Assembly: GCA_031253985.1 (NCBI GenBank)
Contig: JAIRVH010000123.1
Coordinates: 62,001-126,000, forward strand
Length of the DNA: 64,000 nt
From: Sphingobacterium sp.
GTDB lineage: Bacteria > Bacteroidota > Bacteroidia > Sphingobacteriales > Sphingobacteriaceae
Direction: 5' to 3'
Shown here: piece by piece, positions 7,401 to 16,282 of the stretch
Position numbering within the stretch: position 1 is the stretch's first letter
Layout: each line of letters begins with the position of its first letter
Made by a program: the position numbers and the translations under genes
The notes under the pieces: generated by a model
What the model was told of the DNA's origin: nothing
The model's database searches: none
The model's input: the letters and a program-made list of their open reading frames with translations, nothing else

Positions 7401-8804
7401 TTAGATATTAACTGATGGCCGTCCTGAAGCCAAGGTGTGTGCCTCCTTCATTACTTCTGAATACGTAGGATGGGCATAAGATACCCTAGACATACTATCG
7501 GCAGTAATCTCATACTCCAATCCCAAAACACCTTGAGCAATCAGGTCGGCCGCCCGTGCGCCGATCACGTGAACACCCAATACTTCGCCATATTTTGGGT
7601 CAGCGAGCACCTTTACAAAGCCTTGCGTATCCATTCCCGCACGCGCACGCGCATTTGCCGAGAAGGGAAACTTTCCAATAGCGTAAGCGATGCCTTTGGC
7701 TTTGAGATCTTCTTCTGTCGCTCCGACAGACGCAACCTCAGGCCAGGTATAAACCACACTGGGTATCCGGTCATAGTGCACCTTTGGTTTTTGGCCGTCC
7801 ATATGCTCCACAACAAATATCGCCTCTTCCTCAGCCTTATGAGCCAACATTGCTCCACCTATTACATCACCGATAGCGTAAATGTGGGGAACTGCAGTCT
7901 GCAATTGCTCATTTGTAACAACCATACCTCTGGCATCCAGACGAACACCCGTATTTTCAAGCCCAAGTCCAGCCGTAAATGCCTTTCGTCCAACAGCAAC
8001 CAGAATATAATCTGCCTGTAATTCTTGTTCCTTACCCCCTCGATCTCTAAAAAAAACTTTGGCTGTATTGCCCATATTTTCTGTTTTGTAAACAGCCTGT
8101 TCAAGCAAAATGCGGATGCCATCTTTCACCAATATCTTTTTCAATGCATCACCTAGTTCATGATCCATATTCGCAAGGAGATGGTCTGCATATTCAATAA
8201 TGGTCACCTCACAACCAAGCCTATTAAATATTGATGCCATTTCAACCCCGATCACGCCGCCACCGATAATAACAAGGTTATCCGGTTTTTTCTGCAGCGA
8301 TAATGCTTCTGTTGAAGTGATAATACGTTCTTTATCGATTGTTACTCCCGGAACCGTCGCTGGTTTGGACCCCGTCGCTATGATAAATTTCTTTGCTCCG
8401 AGTAACAAGCTGTCTTGGGCCGACCGAACAACTTGCACGGTTGAATTATCAACAAAAGAAGCCGTGCCATGAATCACTGTAACCTTATTCTTTCTCATCA
8501 GAAAATTTAATCCCTGCGTGTTTTGCAGCACAACTTTGTCTTTACGCTCATACAGGCGGCTAAAGTCCATCGAAAGCCCCTCTACCTGGATCCCATGAGC
8601 GGCAAAATGATGGACTGCATCGTGGTAATGATGTGTACTATCCAAAATAGCCTTTGTCGGGATACAGCCTACATTTGTACAGGTCCCCCCCAATGTATCG
8701 TATTTTTCGACAAGCGCTGTTTTATACCCCAACTGGGCACTACGAATCGCTGCAACATAGCCCCCAGGGCCAGACCCAATAACAACCAAATCATATTGTT
8801 CCAT
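7401..8804 (-). CDS. lpdA: Dihydrolipoyl dehydrogenase (E3)
   Basis: A 467-residue flavoprotein that reoxidises dihydrolipoamide in 2-oxoacid dehydrogenase and glycine cleavage complexes, passing electrons through FAD to NAD+. The FAD GxGxxG is at residues 10-15 (GSGPGG). The redox disulfide is C42/C47 in GGTCTNVGCIPTK. The NAD-binding GGGVIGVE is near residues 180-187. The second FAD motif is YAIGDVIGG (about 309-317), and the dimer-interface active-site His-Glu pair is in SYAHPTYSE near the C-terminus. No other complex subunit is adjacent, so it is probably a shared or extra E3. It is divergent from osmC across a spacer with two palindromes. Confidence 0.96.
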   Translation of the reverse strand: MEQYDLVVIGSGPGGYVAAIRSAQLGYKTALVEKYDTLGGTCTNVGCIPTKAILDSTHHYHDAVHHFAAHGIQVEGLSMDFSRLYERKDKVVLQNTQGLNFLMRKNKVTVIHGTASFVDNSTVQVVRSAQDSLLLGAKKFIIATGSKPATVPGVTIDKERIITSTEALSLQKKPDNLVIIGGGVIGVEMASIFNRLGCEVTIIEYADHLLANMDHELGDALKKILVKDGIRILLEQAVYKTENMGNTAKVFFRDRGGKEQELQADYILVAVGRKAFTAGLGLENTGVRLDARGMVVTNEQLQTAVPHIYAIGDVIGGAMLAHKAEEEAIFVVEHMDGQKPKVHYDRIPSVVYTWPEVASVGATEEDLKAKGIAYAIGKFPFSANARARAGMDTQGFVKVLADPKYGEVLGVHVIGARAADLIAQGVLGLEYEITADSMSRVSYAHPTYSEVMKEAHTLASGRPSVNI

Positions 8805-8925
8805 ATACTGATTACTTTTATTTATTTACGACTAAAACACAAGCTCCAATCTGCTATTTGCATACCTACTTCAAAATTCTGGCGGAGAAATTTCAATAAA
8901 AACGCCAGCCATAATAAAAAATAAC

Positions 8926-8939
8926 ATACCAAAAGGTAT
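8926..8939. promoter_or_regulatory. Palindrome ATACC-AAAA-GGTAT, candidate operator
   Basis: Perfect 5-bp inverted arms with a 4-base centre, 122 bases upstream of lpdA. It shares arms and centre length with the longer palindrome at 9013-9032, which suggests one dimeric repressor recognises both. Confidence 0.5.
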
Positions 8940-9012
8940 ATTTTAAAACAAGAGAAAAAACATTATTTATCATAAAATACAGATAATTTAAAACCAGTAC
9001 AAACCTACAAAT

Positions 9013-9032
9013 AATATACCAATTGGTATATT
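9013..9032. promoter_or_regulatory. Perfect 20-bp palindrome, candidate operator
   Basis: AATATACC-AATT-GGTATATT is fully self-complementary over 20 bases. It lies 139 bases before the osmC start. A palindrome this long with a matching partner 90 bases away is typical of an operator for a TetR- or MarR-like dimer, but no such regulator is encoded next to it. Confidence 0.55.
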
Positions 9033-9170
9033 GTAAATTAAAAAATTATGCATAGAAAAATAATATGAAAGTCAATTCTATTAAAAGCTTTTTTCATTGG
9101 TAGCCAATTCACCGTATATTTTAGTACCTTGTTCCTCAATCAGCGCTAAAAATTAAAATGTCATTTTTAG

Positions 9171-9650
9171 ATGAAACAGCATAGTTATTCAGCCACCGTT
9201 GAGTGGACAGGAAATCGCGGCACCGGCACCGATCATTACAAAAACTATGAAAGAAGCCACCGAATTGTCATCGACGGCAAAGCCGCTATTGAAGGCTCTT
9301 CCGACCCTGCATTTCTCGGAGATCCAGCCAAACATAATCCCGAAGATTTATTGTTAACCTCCCTATCCTCCTGCCATATGTTATGGTACCTTCATTTCTG
9401 CTCGGTCCATAAAATTATTGTGAAAGAATATGTAGACAAGGCAACAGGTATCATGGTCGAGGAAGGAAGCGGAAAAGGCTATTTTAAGGAAGTTACACTA
9501 AATCCTTCAGTTCGTGTAAAAGATTCGGCAATGATCGCGCTAGCCATTGAATTACATCATAAGGCTAATGAATATTGTTTTATCGCCAATTCTGTAAACT
9601 TTCCGGTTTTGCACCGTCCCCAGGTTACTGCGAGCACATCCCAAAAATAA
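9171..9650 (+). CDS. OsmC/Ohr-family peroxiredoxin
   Basis: A 159-residue thiol peroxidase of the OsmC/Ohr superfamily, expected to reduce organic hydroperoxides in the cytoplasm. The two catalytic cysteines are present: C68 in LLTSLSSCHMLW and C136 in ANEYCFIANS. The N-terminal EWTGNRGTGTDHYKNYERSH is typical of the OsmC branch rather than classical Ohr. A dihydrolipoyl dehydrogenase lies divergently upstream; in some bacteria lipoylated proteins and Lpd recycle Ohr/OsmC enzymes, so joint control through the shared palindromes would make sense. That link is inferred. Confidence 0.92.
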   Translation: MKQHSYSATVEWTGNRGTGTDHYKNYERSHRIVIDGKAAIEGSSDPAFLGDPAKHNPEDLLLTSLSSCHMLWYLHFCSVHKIIVKEYVDKATGIMVEEGSGKGYFKEVTLNPSVRVKDSAMIALAIELHHKANEYCFIANSVNFPVLHRPQVTASTSQK

Positions 9651-9688
9651 TGAAATTAACTCCTTCAATTGATCTCGGACGGATAGAC

Positions 9689-10387
9689 CTATTTATTCGC
9701 TAGCCGTTCTTGCAATTCCCTGCGAAAAGTAATACCGACAGGCAGCGTCATATCATTGATCTGCACCATTCCATGCTCATACTTACTGACCTTATTGATC
9801 GAGGCAATGTAAGACTTGTGAATACGAATAAATTTTGATGCCGGCACCTGTGTGAGAATTTGCTGTGTGGTGCTTGCCGTTAAAAAAGTCTGATTTGGGG
9901 TGACAATTTTCACGTAATTGCCAAAGCTCTGGATAAAATCAATCTGGGATAATTTAACATCAATAATACGTCCATCCATCCGGATACTAATAGATTTTGG
10001 TTCGTCCTCCTCTGGAGCCTCGATCGTATTATTATAGGACAGAAAACGTTGTACGGCCTTAAAAAAACGGGGAAATGAAATCGGTTTCAGCAAGTAATCG
10101 ACAACGCCGTAATCATAGCTCTCTAGCGCATATTCGGAATAGGCCGTTGTCAAAATAGTCTTGGGCGGATTATCCAGCATTTTCAGAAATTCCATTCCAT
10201 TAATTTCAGGCATTTCAATATCCAAAAAAATCAAATCAACTTTGTTCTCCCGAAGAAACTCCAACGCCTCAAAAGCATTATAACACTGGGCGACCAGCTG
10301 CAAATCAGCACTTCTTTCAATATAATTTACCAACACATAATGCGCAGCAGGTTCATCATCGACTACGATACAGCTATTCTTATTCAT
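9689..10387 (-). CDS. LytTR-family response regulator
   Basis: A 232-residue response regulator. The receiver domain (residues 1-120) has the acidic pocket (VVDDE), the phosphoacceptor D56 in DLIFLDIEMP, and K101 in YLLKP. The LytTR DNA-binding domain fills residues 135-232 (IDFIQSFGNYVKIV, then IRIHKSYIASINKV). It is encoded 3 bases after its kinase, on the same strand. The pair is divergent from a TolC-RND-adaptor operon, its most likely target. LytTR proteins bind direct repeats, and a candidate pair is present in the intervening DNA. Confidence 0.94.
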   Translation of the reverse strand: MNKNSCIVVDDEPAAHYVLVNYIERSADLQLVAQCYNAFEALEFLRENKVDLIFLDIEMPEINGMEFLKMLDNPPKTILTTAYSEYALESYDYGVVDYLLKPISFPRFFKAVQRFLSYNNTIEAPEEDEPKSISIRMDGRIIDVKLSQIDFIQSFGNYVKIVTPNQTFLTASTTQQILTQVPASKFIRIHKSYIASINKVSKYEHGMVQINDMTLPVGITFRRELQERLANK

Positions 10388-10390
10388 TGT

Positions 10391-11401
10391 TTAAAGATTG
10401 ATAACCAATGACACTTCATACTCCTCTTTCTTGGAATTTGTGGTTAACTTATACCGATTAGGATACAAAAGCTTCAATCGTGCCATCGTATTTTCCAAAC
10501 CTATTTTAGCCGAAAACACATTCCTTTTCTTAACAGGAACAGAATTCCGCACATGCAAATATAAGTTCCCTTTTTCAATCTTGATGGAAATATGTACAAA
10601 ACAATCTTCGATACTGCACGTTCCATGTTTAAAAGCATTTTCCACGAACGTGATTAAAAGCATAGGAGCAATCTGATAATTGATATTTTCTTCTTTTTGA
10701 TAATCAAACTCAATTTTGGTGCGATAGCCCAGCCGTTCCCGTTCTAACTCGATATAGCTGGAGATAAAATCAATTTCATCGTCCGTAGAAACAAATTCCC
10801 GATCGCTGCTTTCCATCTGATAGCGAAGAAGCTGAGAAACTTTGATAATCAATTCGGAAGTACGTTCCGGGTACTTCAGATTAATACCGTAAATGGTGTT
10901 TAAGGTATTGAAAAGAAAATGTGGGTTGAGCTGCTTTTTTAAATGCGACAATTGAGTCTGATTTGAAAGCAGCTCACGTCTGGTCTTCAAACGCTGAAAA
11001 CGGTAAAATTCGATAAATTGAATACTCCCCAGTATACAGATCAAGGATCCTAATAATACACCAAATTGATAATGGAAAGTTTTCTGAACAAGATTTTTAT
11101 AAAGAAAACAGTTTTTGTAGATCACATTATCTGTCAGCTCTTTTAATATCAATGCAAATACCAAGAGTGTTGCCACGGAGGCCAAAATATACAACAACGG
11201 TTTATTCTTTTTCAGAAGCAATGGCAATAGAAAAAATCGATTCAATTGCGCATGCGCGTAGAGGATCAAGAAATAGAACACCCCCATCAAAAATCCCTTC
11301 CAACTCAGGATCAAAATCCAATCGTTCAAAGTAAAGAGGATAAACGAAAAGACCAATAGCAGGGCCTCTTGTATTATCTTGTTCTCCAAAACCTTTCTCA
11401 T
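10391..11401 (-). CDS. LytS-type sensor histidine kinase
   Basis: A 336-residue inner-membrane kinase of the His_kinase (LytS/YehU) class, partner of the LytTR regulator. Four hydrophobic segments occupy roughly residues 12-135, with little periplasmic sequence, so the signal may be sensed within the membrane. The phosphoacceptor is in KKQLNPHFLFNTLNTIYG (His near residue 161). The ATP-binding N-box is TFVENAFKHG (about 250-259). There is no PAS or other sensory domain. The start is placed at the second of two adjacent ATGs; the first (11404) is equally possible. Confidence 0.92.
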   Translation of the reverse strand: MRKVLENKIIQEALLLVFSFILFTLNDWILILSWKGFLMGVFYFLILYAHAQLNRFFLLPLLLKKNKPLLYILASVATLLVFALILKELTDNVIYKNCFLYKNLVQKTFHYQFGVLLGSLICILGSIQFIEFYRFQRLKTRRELLSNQTQLSHLKKQLNPHFLFNTLNTIYGINLKYPERTSELIIKVSQLLRYQMESSDREFVSTDDEIDFISSYIELERERLGYRTKIEFDYQKEENINYQIAPMLLITFVENAFKHGTCSIEDCFVHISIKIEKGNLYLHVRNSVPVKKRNVFSAKIGLENTMARLKLLYPNRYKLTTNSKKEEYEVSLVINL

Positions 11402-11488
11402 CATCCTTTTTTTGTTAAAATTCTGTTACAAAATAAAAGTTTTAAGTTTATATCAGCAGAAAAATAAATGACGAATTAAATTGGTCAC

Positions 11489-11520
11489 TTTTAAACGGCA
11501 TAGATCATTTTAAAGGGACA
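11489..11520 (+). promoter_or_regulatory. Direct repeat, candidate LytTR site upstream of the efflux operon
   Basis: TTTTAAACGGCA (from 11489) and TTTTAAAGGGACA (from 11508) form an imperfect direct repeat with a 19-base period, about two helical turns. LytTR regulators bind such paired direct repeats, often with a period near 21. A weak -7 element, TATCTTCG, follows at 11540-11547, 24 bases before the TolC ATG. The assignment is tentative. Confidence 0.35.
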
Positions 11521-11571
11521 TCTCAGCTCCTACCATTATTATCTTCGTGTCCATAAAATGATATATAACCT

Positions 11572-12960
11572 ATGCTGAAATTGAATTTAGTGTTGTCATT
11601 GGCTGTATCACTTGCAAGCTCCATTTCCTTCGCCCAGACACTTACGCTACGCGATGCTGTAGAACAGGGGCTTGCAAATTATGGGAATATCAAGGCAAAG
11701 GAATATTATCTTCAGTCTTCCCTACAGACCAATGAACAAGTCAAACGCGACTTTTGGCCCAATCTGAACATCGTTGCCCAACAGGATTATGGGACAGTTA
11801 ATGGACAAAATGGTCCGCTGTATGGATTCGGCGGATTGGGTGTAGCTTCTTCAGGAGCTCCGCTTCCCGAACAAAATTGGAATGCCGCATTTGGTGCCCT
11901 TTACTTAGCGAATGTCAATTGGGACATTTACACCTTTGGACGAAAAAAAGAACGTATCGAATTGGCTAAATCAGATACCAAGCGGCTACAGGCCGACCTT
12001 GGGCAGGAGCAATTCCAGCATAAGGTCAAAATTGCAGCAGCCTACCTGAATTTATTGGCGAGCCAACGACTGGAAAAAAATCAACAGATGAACCTCGATC
12101 GTGCACTCGTTTTTCTAAATATCGCTGCCACAAAAGTAAAAAATGGCATTTTACCAGGAGTAGATTCAACTTTAGCCTCTGCCGAAGTTTCACGCGCAAA
12201 AATCAGCCTCAATCAAGCCCGCGAAAATGTCAAAGAACAAAACAACAAGCTGACGGTATTAATGGGGATTCCGGCAAAAGACCTGCAGATCGATACTGTT
12301 CTTGTTCAGAAAACACCTGTGCAGCTAACTCCCCTTTCATCCAATTTGATAGCGAGTAATCCCATTCTCCAATTTTATAAAAGTAAAATTGACCTTGGTG
12401 AACAGCAGTTGCGGCTATCTGGCAAAGAATATCTGCCTACCGTAACCGCGTTTGGCGTATTTCAAACAAGAGGATCTGGATTCAAAAGCGAGTACACCTC
12501 AGATTTACAGGCTTACACATCAAACTACTGGCAGGGAATACGCCCTAACCGCCAAAATTATCTTTTGGGATTAGGCATCAACTGGAATTTAACATCACTG
12601 GCACGGATCAACAAAAAAATCAGTGCACAGCGCTATACGAATGAGGCTCTACGCGAAGAATACCAAACAGCCGAAGCACAATTGACTGCGCAGCTCGATG
12701 CCGCAGATGTTAAAATCCAATTGGCCAGAAAAAGTGATGTGGAAGCCCCGAGACAGGTCTCAGCAGCCCAACAAGCCTACAATCAAAAAATGACAATGTA
12801 CAAAAACGGCCTCGCTACACTTGTCGATGTTACCCAGACCCTTTATACACTCAATAGAGCCGAAACCGATCGCGAGATCGTCCACATCAACCTTTGGCAG
12901 TCGCTTTTGTTAAAAGCTGCGGCGGCAGGAGATTTTGATATTTTCAATAAAGAACTATAA
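11572..12960 (+). CDS. TolC-family outer membrane efflux protein
   Basis: A 462-residue outer-membrane channel subunit of a tripartite pump. A signal peptide (about residues 1-21, ending SISFAQ) is followed by the duplicated OEP helical repeats. It opens with TLRDAVEQGLANYGNIKAKE, the usual first helix, and the second repeat includes QVSAAQQAYNQKMTMYKNGL. It is the first gene of an operon, 10 bases ahead of the RND permease, with the adaptor third. Channel-first order differs from the usual adaptor-permease-channel. The likely controller is the divergent LytTR pair. Confidence 0.93.
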   Translation: MLKLNLVLSLAVSLASSISFAQTLTLRDAVEQGLANYGNIKAKEYYLQSSLQTNEQVKRDFWPNLNIVAQQDYGTVNGQNGPLYGFGGLGVASSGAPLPEQNWNAAFGALYLANVNWDIYTFGRKKERIELAKSDTKRLQADLGQEQFQHKVKIAAAYLNLLASQRLEKNQQMNLDRALVFLNIAATKVKNGILPGVDSTLASAEVSRAKISLNQARENVKEQNNKLTVLMGIPAKDLQIDTVLVQKTPVQLTPLSSNLIASNPILQFYKSKIDLGEQQLRLSGKEYLPTVTAFGVFQTRGSGFKSEYTSDLQAYTSNYWQGIRPNRQNYLLGLGINWNLTSLARINKKISAQRYTNEALREEYQTAEAQLTAQLDAADVKIQLARKSDVEAPRQVSAAQQAYNQKMTMYKNGLATLVDVTQTLYTLNRAETDREIVHINLWQSLLLKAAAAGDFDIFNKEL

Positions 12961-12970
12961 ATAACATTCC

Positions 12971-15900
12971 ATGAATTTAATACGTTTTGCCCTACGCAAA
13001 CCAATATCTATCCTTGTACTCGTATTGGGACTTATTGTCTTTGGCATAGGTGCCGTTCGATCGATCAAGGTGGATATTCTGCCGAAAATGAACCTTCCGG
13101 TTATTTATATTGCCCACCCATTTGGCGGCTACTCGCCAGATCAAATGGAATCTTATTTTGCCAAAAACTACGTCAACATCCTTCTTTTTGCCAATGGGGT
13201 CAAATCCATTGAAACCAAAAATATCCAAGGGCTGACTTTAATGAAAGTATCTTATTACGAAGATACCAACATGGCGCAGGCAGCAGCCGAACTCAGTGCA
13301 TTGGCCAACCGGATCCAGGCATCATTTCCCCCGGGTTCACAACCACCTTTCATTATCCGGTTTGATGCCTCATCTCTTCCTGTGGGTCAACTGGTACTGA
13401 GTAGCAGTAAGCGTTCAAATAATGAACTGCAAGATCTCGCCAATGTGTATGTACGCGCATCGTTTACGTCGATCCCCGGTCTATTGTCACCGCCCCCTTT
13501 TGGGGGAAGCCCTCGTACGATTGAAGTCAACGTTGACCCAGACTTAATGCGGAGCCACAATATGACGCCCGATCAAGTCGTCGAAGCCTTACGTCTCAAC
13601 AACCAGACTGCACCCGCTGGAAACGTACGTATTCAGGATAAAAATTATATTACTCCGACCAACAACACCATTAAGGAGGTCAAAGATTTTGAGAAAATCC
13701 CCCTGTTTAAAGGCGGTGTACAAAATCTTTACCTGGGTGATATCGCCACAGTAAAAGATGGAGCCGATGTAACCGCTGGCTATGCTTTGGTCAACGGCAA
13801 ACGTTCTGTGTACGTCAGTATCGCCAAAGCCGGAGATGCATCAACCTGGGAAGTTGTCCAAAATTTAAAAGCGGCACTCCCAAAAATTCAGGAGAACTTA
13901 CCCGATGACGTCAAACTATCCTACGAATTCGATCAATCTGTATATGTCATCAATTCCGTAAAAAGTTTAATTACCGAAGGAGCCATTGGTGCCATCCTGA
14001 CCGGGTTAATGGTCCTCTTGTTTTTAGGAGATCGAAGAGCAGCCCTGATCGTCATCCTCACCATTCCGATATCCGTGATCTCAGGCGTACTCTTCCTCAA
14101 ACTCTTCGGGCAGACCATCAACCTCATGTCCCTGAGTGGACTGGCCTTAGCCATAGGTATCCTGGTCGACGAGAGTACGGTGACGATAGAAAATATACAC
14201 CAGCATCTGGACATGGGCAAACCCAAAGCTTTGGCTATTTGGGATGCTTGTAAGGAAATTGCCTTACCCAAATTATTGATTCTACTCTGTATACTAGCCG
14301 TGTTTGCTCCGGCATTTACAATGACAGGAATTCCAGGGTCATTGTTTCTTCCCTTGGCATTGTCCATTGGATTTTCAATGATCATATCCTTTCTCCTTTC
14401 GCAGACATTCGTTCCCATCATGGCAAACTGGCTCATGAAAGACCATGCACATAAAGCGCCGCATGCTGCCGAACCGAAAAGTTTGAATGCAGACGAAGCT
14501 CAATTTGCCGCATCCGGACTGACCGTAGAATCCGAACAGGATACGATGAATCAAAAAAAACTACTGGTGGAACGGGAAGACTTTAACAACGATGGAAAGG
14601 TCAGTATTTTTGAACGGTTCAGAAACAGATTCATGAAAATGATCGACCGCCTATTCAAACGAAAGAAAACCATAACGGTGGTCTATCTGCTTGGTGCGAT
14701 AAGTCTTGTTGTCATTTTACTTTCCACAATCGGACAGGATGTATTTCCAAAAGTCAATTCGAGTCAGTTCCAGATGCGGCTTCGTGCCGCTGAAGGTACC
14801 CGTATCGAACGTACTGAAGAAAAAGCAAAACTGGCCCTGGCTGAATTGGAAAAACTAGTCGGTAAAGAGCATATCGCTATATCTTCAGTCTATATTGGTC
14901 AACATCCAGGACAATTTTCGGTATCACCGATTTATCTTTTTATGGCTGGTCCACACGAAGCTGTTTTCCAGATTGCTCTTAAAGACTACCATCACGATAT
15001 GGACAGTTTCCGTGATGAATACCGGAAACGTCTGAAAGCGGCAGTTCCCGATGTACAGGTATCCTTTGAACCGATCGAACTTACAGATAAAGTGTTAAGT
15101 CAGGGATCGCCTACCCCTATTGAAGTTCGGATTGCTGGAAAAAACAAAAAGAACAACGAGAAGTACGCTGGTAAATTGATCGAAGAGTTAAAAACAATCC
15201 CTTACTTTAGGGATGTGCAATTGGCCCAATCCATTAAATATCCTTCGTACGATATTAAGATAGACCGCGTCAGAGCCGCACAATTGGGTATCGACCTAAG
15301 CGAAGTAACGCGATCGCTCATTGCTTCCACGTCTTCTTCGCGTTATACTGAAAAAAATACCTGGATCGATGAAAAGGCAGGTCTCTCCTATAACGTCCAG
15401 GTTCAGGTTCCCATCGATAAAATGAAAGATGAGAAAGAAATCGGTGAAATCCCTCTATTGAAAAATTCAGCGCGGCCAATTCTGAGTGACGTTGCAACGA
15501 TCACACCGTCCTTCACCTATGGCGAAAATGACAATTTAGGTGCAATGCCCTATGTGTCGGTTACAGCAAACATTGATCATACCGATTTAAAAACAGCTTC
15601 TAAGGATGTCCAGCGTAGTATCAAGGCTCTCGGTGAACTTCCTCGCGGCTTGTCAATCGAACAAATAGGACTTGGAAAAGTATTATCAGAGACGATGAGC
15701 AGCCTCGAATCTGGCCTTGCTGTAGCTATCATCGTCATATTTTTGATGCTATCGGCTAACTTTCAATCGTTCAAAGTTTCTCTGGTTGTACTTACCACTG
15801 TTCCCGCAGTTGTGTTGGGGTCATTGATTTTGCTCTTGTTGACCGGATCTACCCTCAACTTGCAGTCCTACATGGGGATTATCATGTCGGTGGGTGTATC

Positions 15901-16261
15901 CATCGCGAATGCCGTTTTGCTCATCACCAATGCCGAACATATCCGCCGGCACAATGGGGACGCTCTGGCTGCAGCCCGTGAGGCAGCATCCTTAAGACTT
16001 CGACCAATTATCATGACCAGTTTAGCCATGATTGTAGGGATGCTCCCTATGGCCATAGGTCATGGTGAAGGGGGAGAACAAGTTTCGCCGCTGGGCCGGG
16101 CCGTAATAGGAGGTTTACTATTTTCTACATTTGCTGTATTGGTCATTCTACCCCTTATATTTGCCTGGGCGCAAGAAAAAAGCAGTACACAATCGATATC
16201 ATTAGATCCTGAAGACAAAGAAAGTAAACACTATATTGCCGCATTAAAACCTTTATCGTAA
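12971..16261 (+). CDS. RND efflux transporter permease subunit
   Basis: A 1096-residue inner-membrane proton/drug antiporter of the AcrB/MdtB class with 12 expected membrane helices and two large periplasmic domains. The proton-relay helix reads IGILVDESTVTIENI (near residues 397-411), with Asp-Glu instead of the Asp-Asp of AcrB. The second half carries the matching VGVSIANAVLLITNAE helix. Between the halves is a long polar cytoplasmic insert (about residues 490-560) containing a canonical EF-hand-type loop, D537 to E548, which I do not expect in this family. The protein is longer than the roughly 1030-1050 residues typical of the family, mainly because of this insert. Substrates are unknown. 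Confidence 0.94.
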   Translation: MNLIRFALRKPISILVLVLGLIVFGIGAVRSIKVDILPKMNLPVIYIAHPFGGYSPDQMESYFAKNYVNILLFANGVKSIETKNIQGLTLMKVSYYEDTNMAQAAAELSALANRIQASFPPGSQPPFIIRFDASSLPVGQLVLSSSKRSNNELQDLANVYVRASFTSIPGLLSPPPFGGSPRTIEVNVDPDLMRSHNMTPDQVVEALRLNNQTAPAGNVRIQDKNYITPTNNTIKEVKDFEKIPLFKGGVQNLYLGDIATVKDGADVTAGYALVNGKRSVYVSIAKAGDASTWEVVQNLKAALPKIQENLPDDVKLSYEFDQSVYVINSVKSLITEGAIGAILTGLMVLLFLGDRRAALIVILTIPISVISGVLFLKLFGQTINLMSLSGLALAIGILVDESTVTIENIHQHLDMGKPKALAIWDACKEIALPKLLILLCILAVFAPAFTMTGIPGSLFLPLALSIGFSMIISFLLSQTFVPIMANWLMKDHAHKAPHAAEPKSLNADEAQFAASGLTVESEQDTMNQKKLLVEREDFNNDGKVSIFERFRNRFMKMIDRLFKRKKTITVVYLLGAISLVVILLSTIGQDVFPKVNSSQFQMRLRAAEGTRIERTEEKAKLALAELEKLVGKEHIAISSVYIGQHPGQFSVSPIYLFMAGPHEAVFQIALKDYHHDMDSFRDEYRKRLKAAVPDVQVSFEPIELTDKVLSQGSPTPIEVRIAGKNKKNNEKYAGKLIEELKTIPYFRDVQLAQSIKYPSYDIKIDRVRAAQLGIDLSEVTRSLIASTSSSRYTEKNTWIDEKAGLSYNVQVQVPIDKMKDEKEIGEIPLLKNSARPILSDVATITPSFTYGENDNLGAMPYVSVTANIDHTDLKTASKDVQRSIKALGELPRGLSIEQIGLGKVLSETMSSLESGLAVAIIVIFLMLSANFQSFKVSLVVLTTVPAVVLGSLILLLLTGSTLNLQSYMGIIMSVGVSIANAVLLITNAEHIRRHNGDALAAAREAASLRLRPIIMTSLAMIVGMLPMAIGHGEGGEQVSPLGRAVIGGLLFSTFAVLVILPLIFAWAQEKSSTQSISLDPEDKESKHYIAALKPLS

Positions 16262-16282
16262 AAGCAGTATAATCTATAAAAT

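Larger units (their letters stand above)
8805..9170. other. 366-base AT-rich spacer between lpdA and osmC
   Basis: No ORF with coding character is present. The spacer contains two palindromes of the same ATACC-N4-GGTAT type, centred 90 bases apart and described separately. No clear TAnnTTTG element was found for either divergent gene, so the promoters remain unplaced. Confidence 0.6.

Noticed and set aside
13933..14436. 167-residue minus-strand ORF
   Set aside because: Lies wholly inside the RND permease gene, whose frame has strong family motifs; low-complexity shadow.
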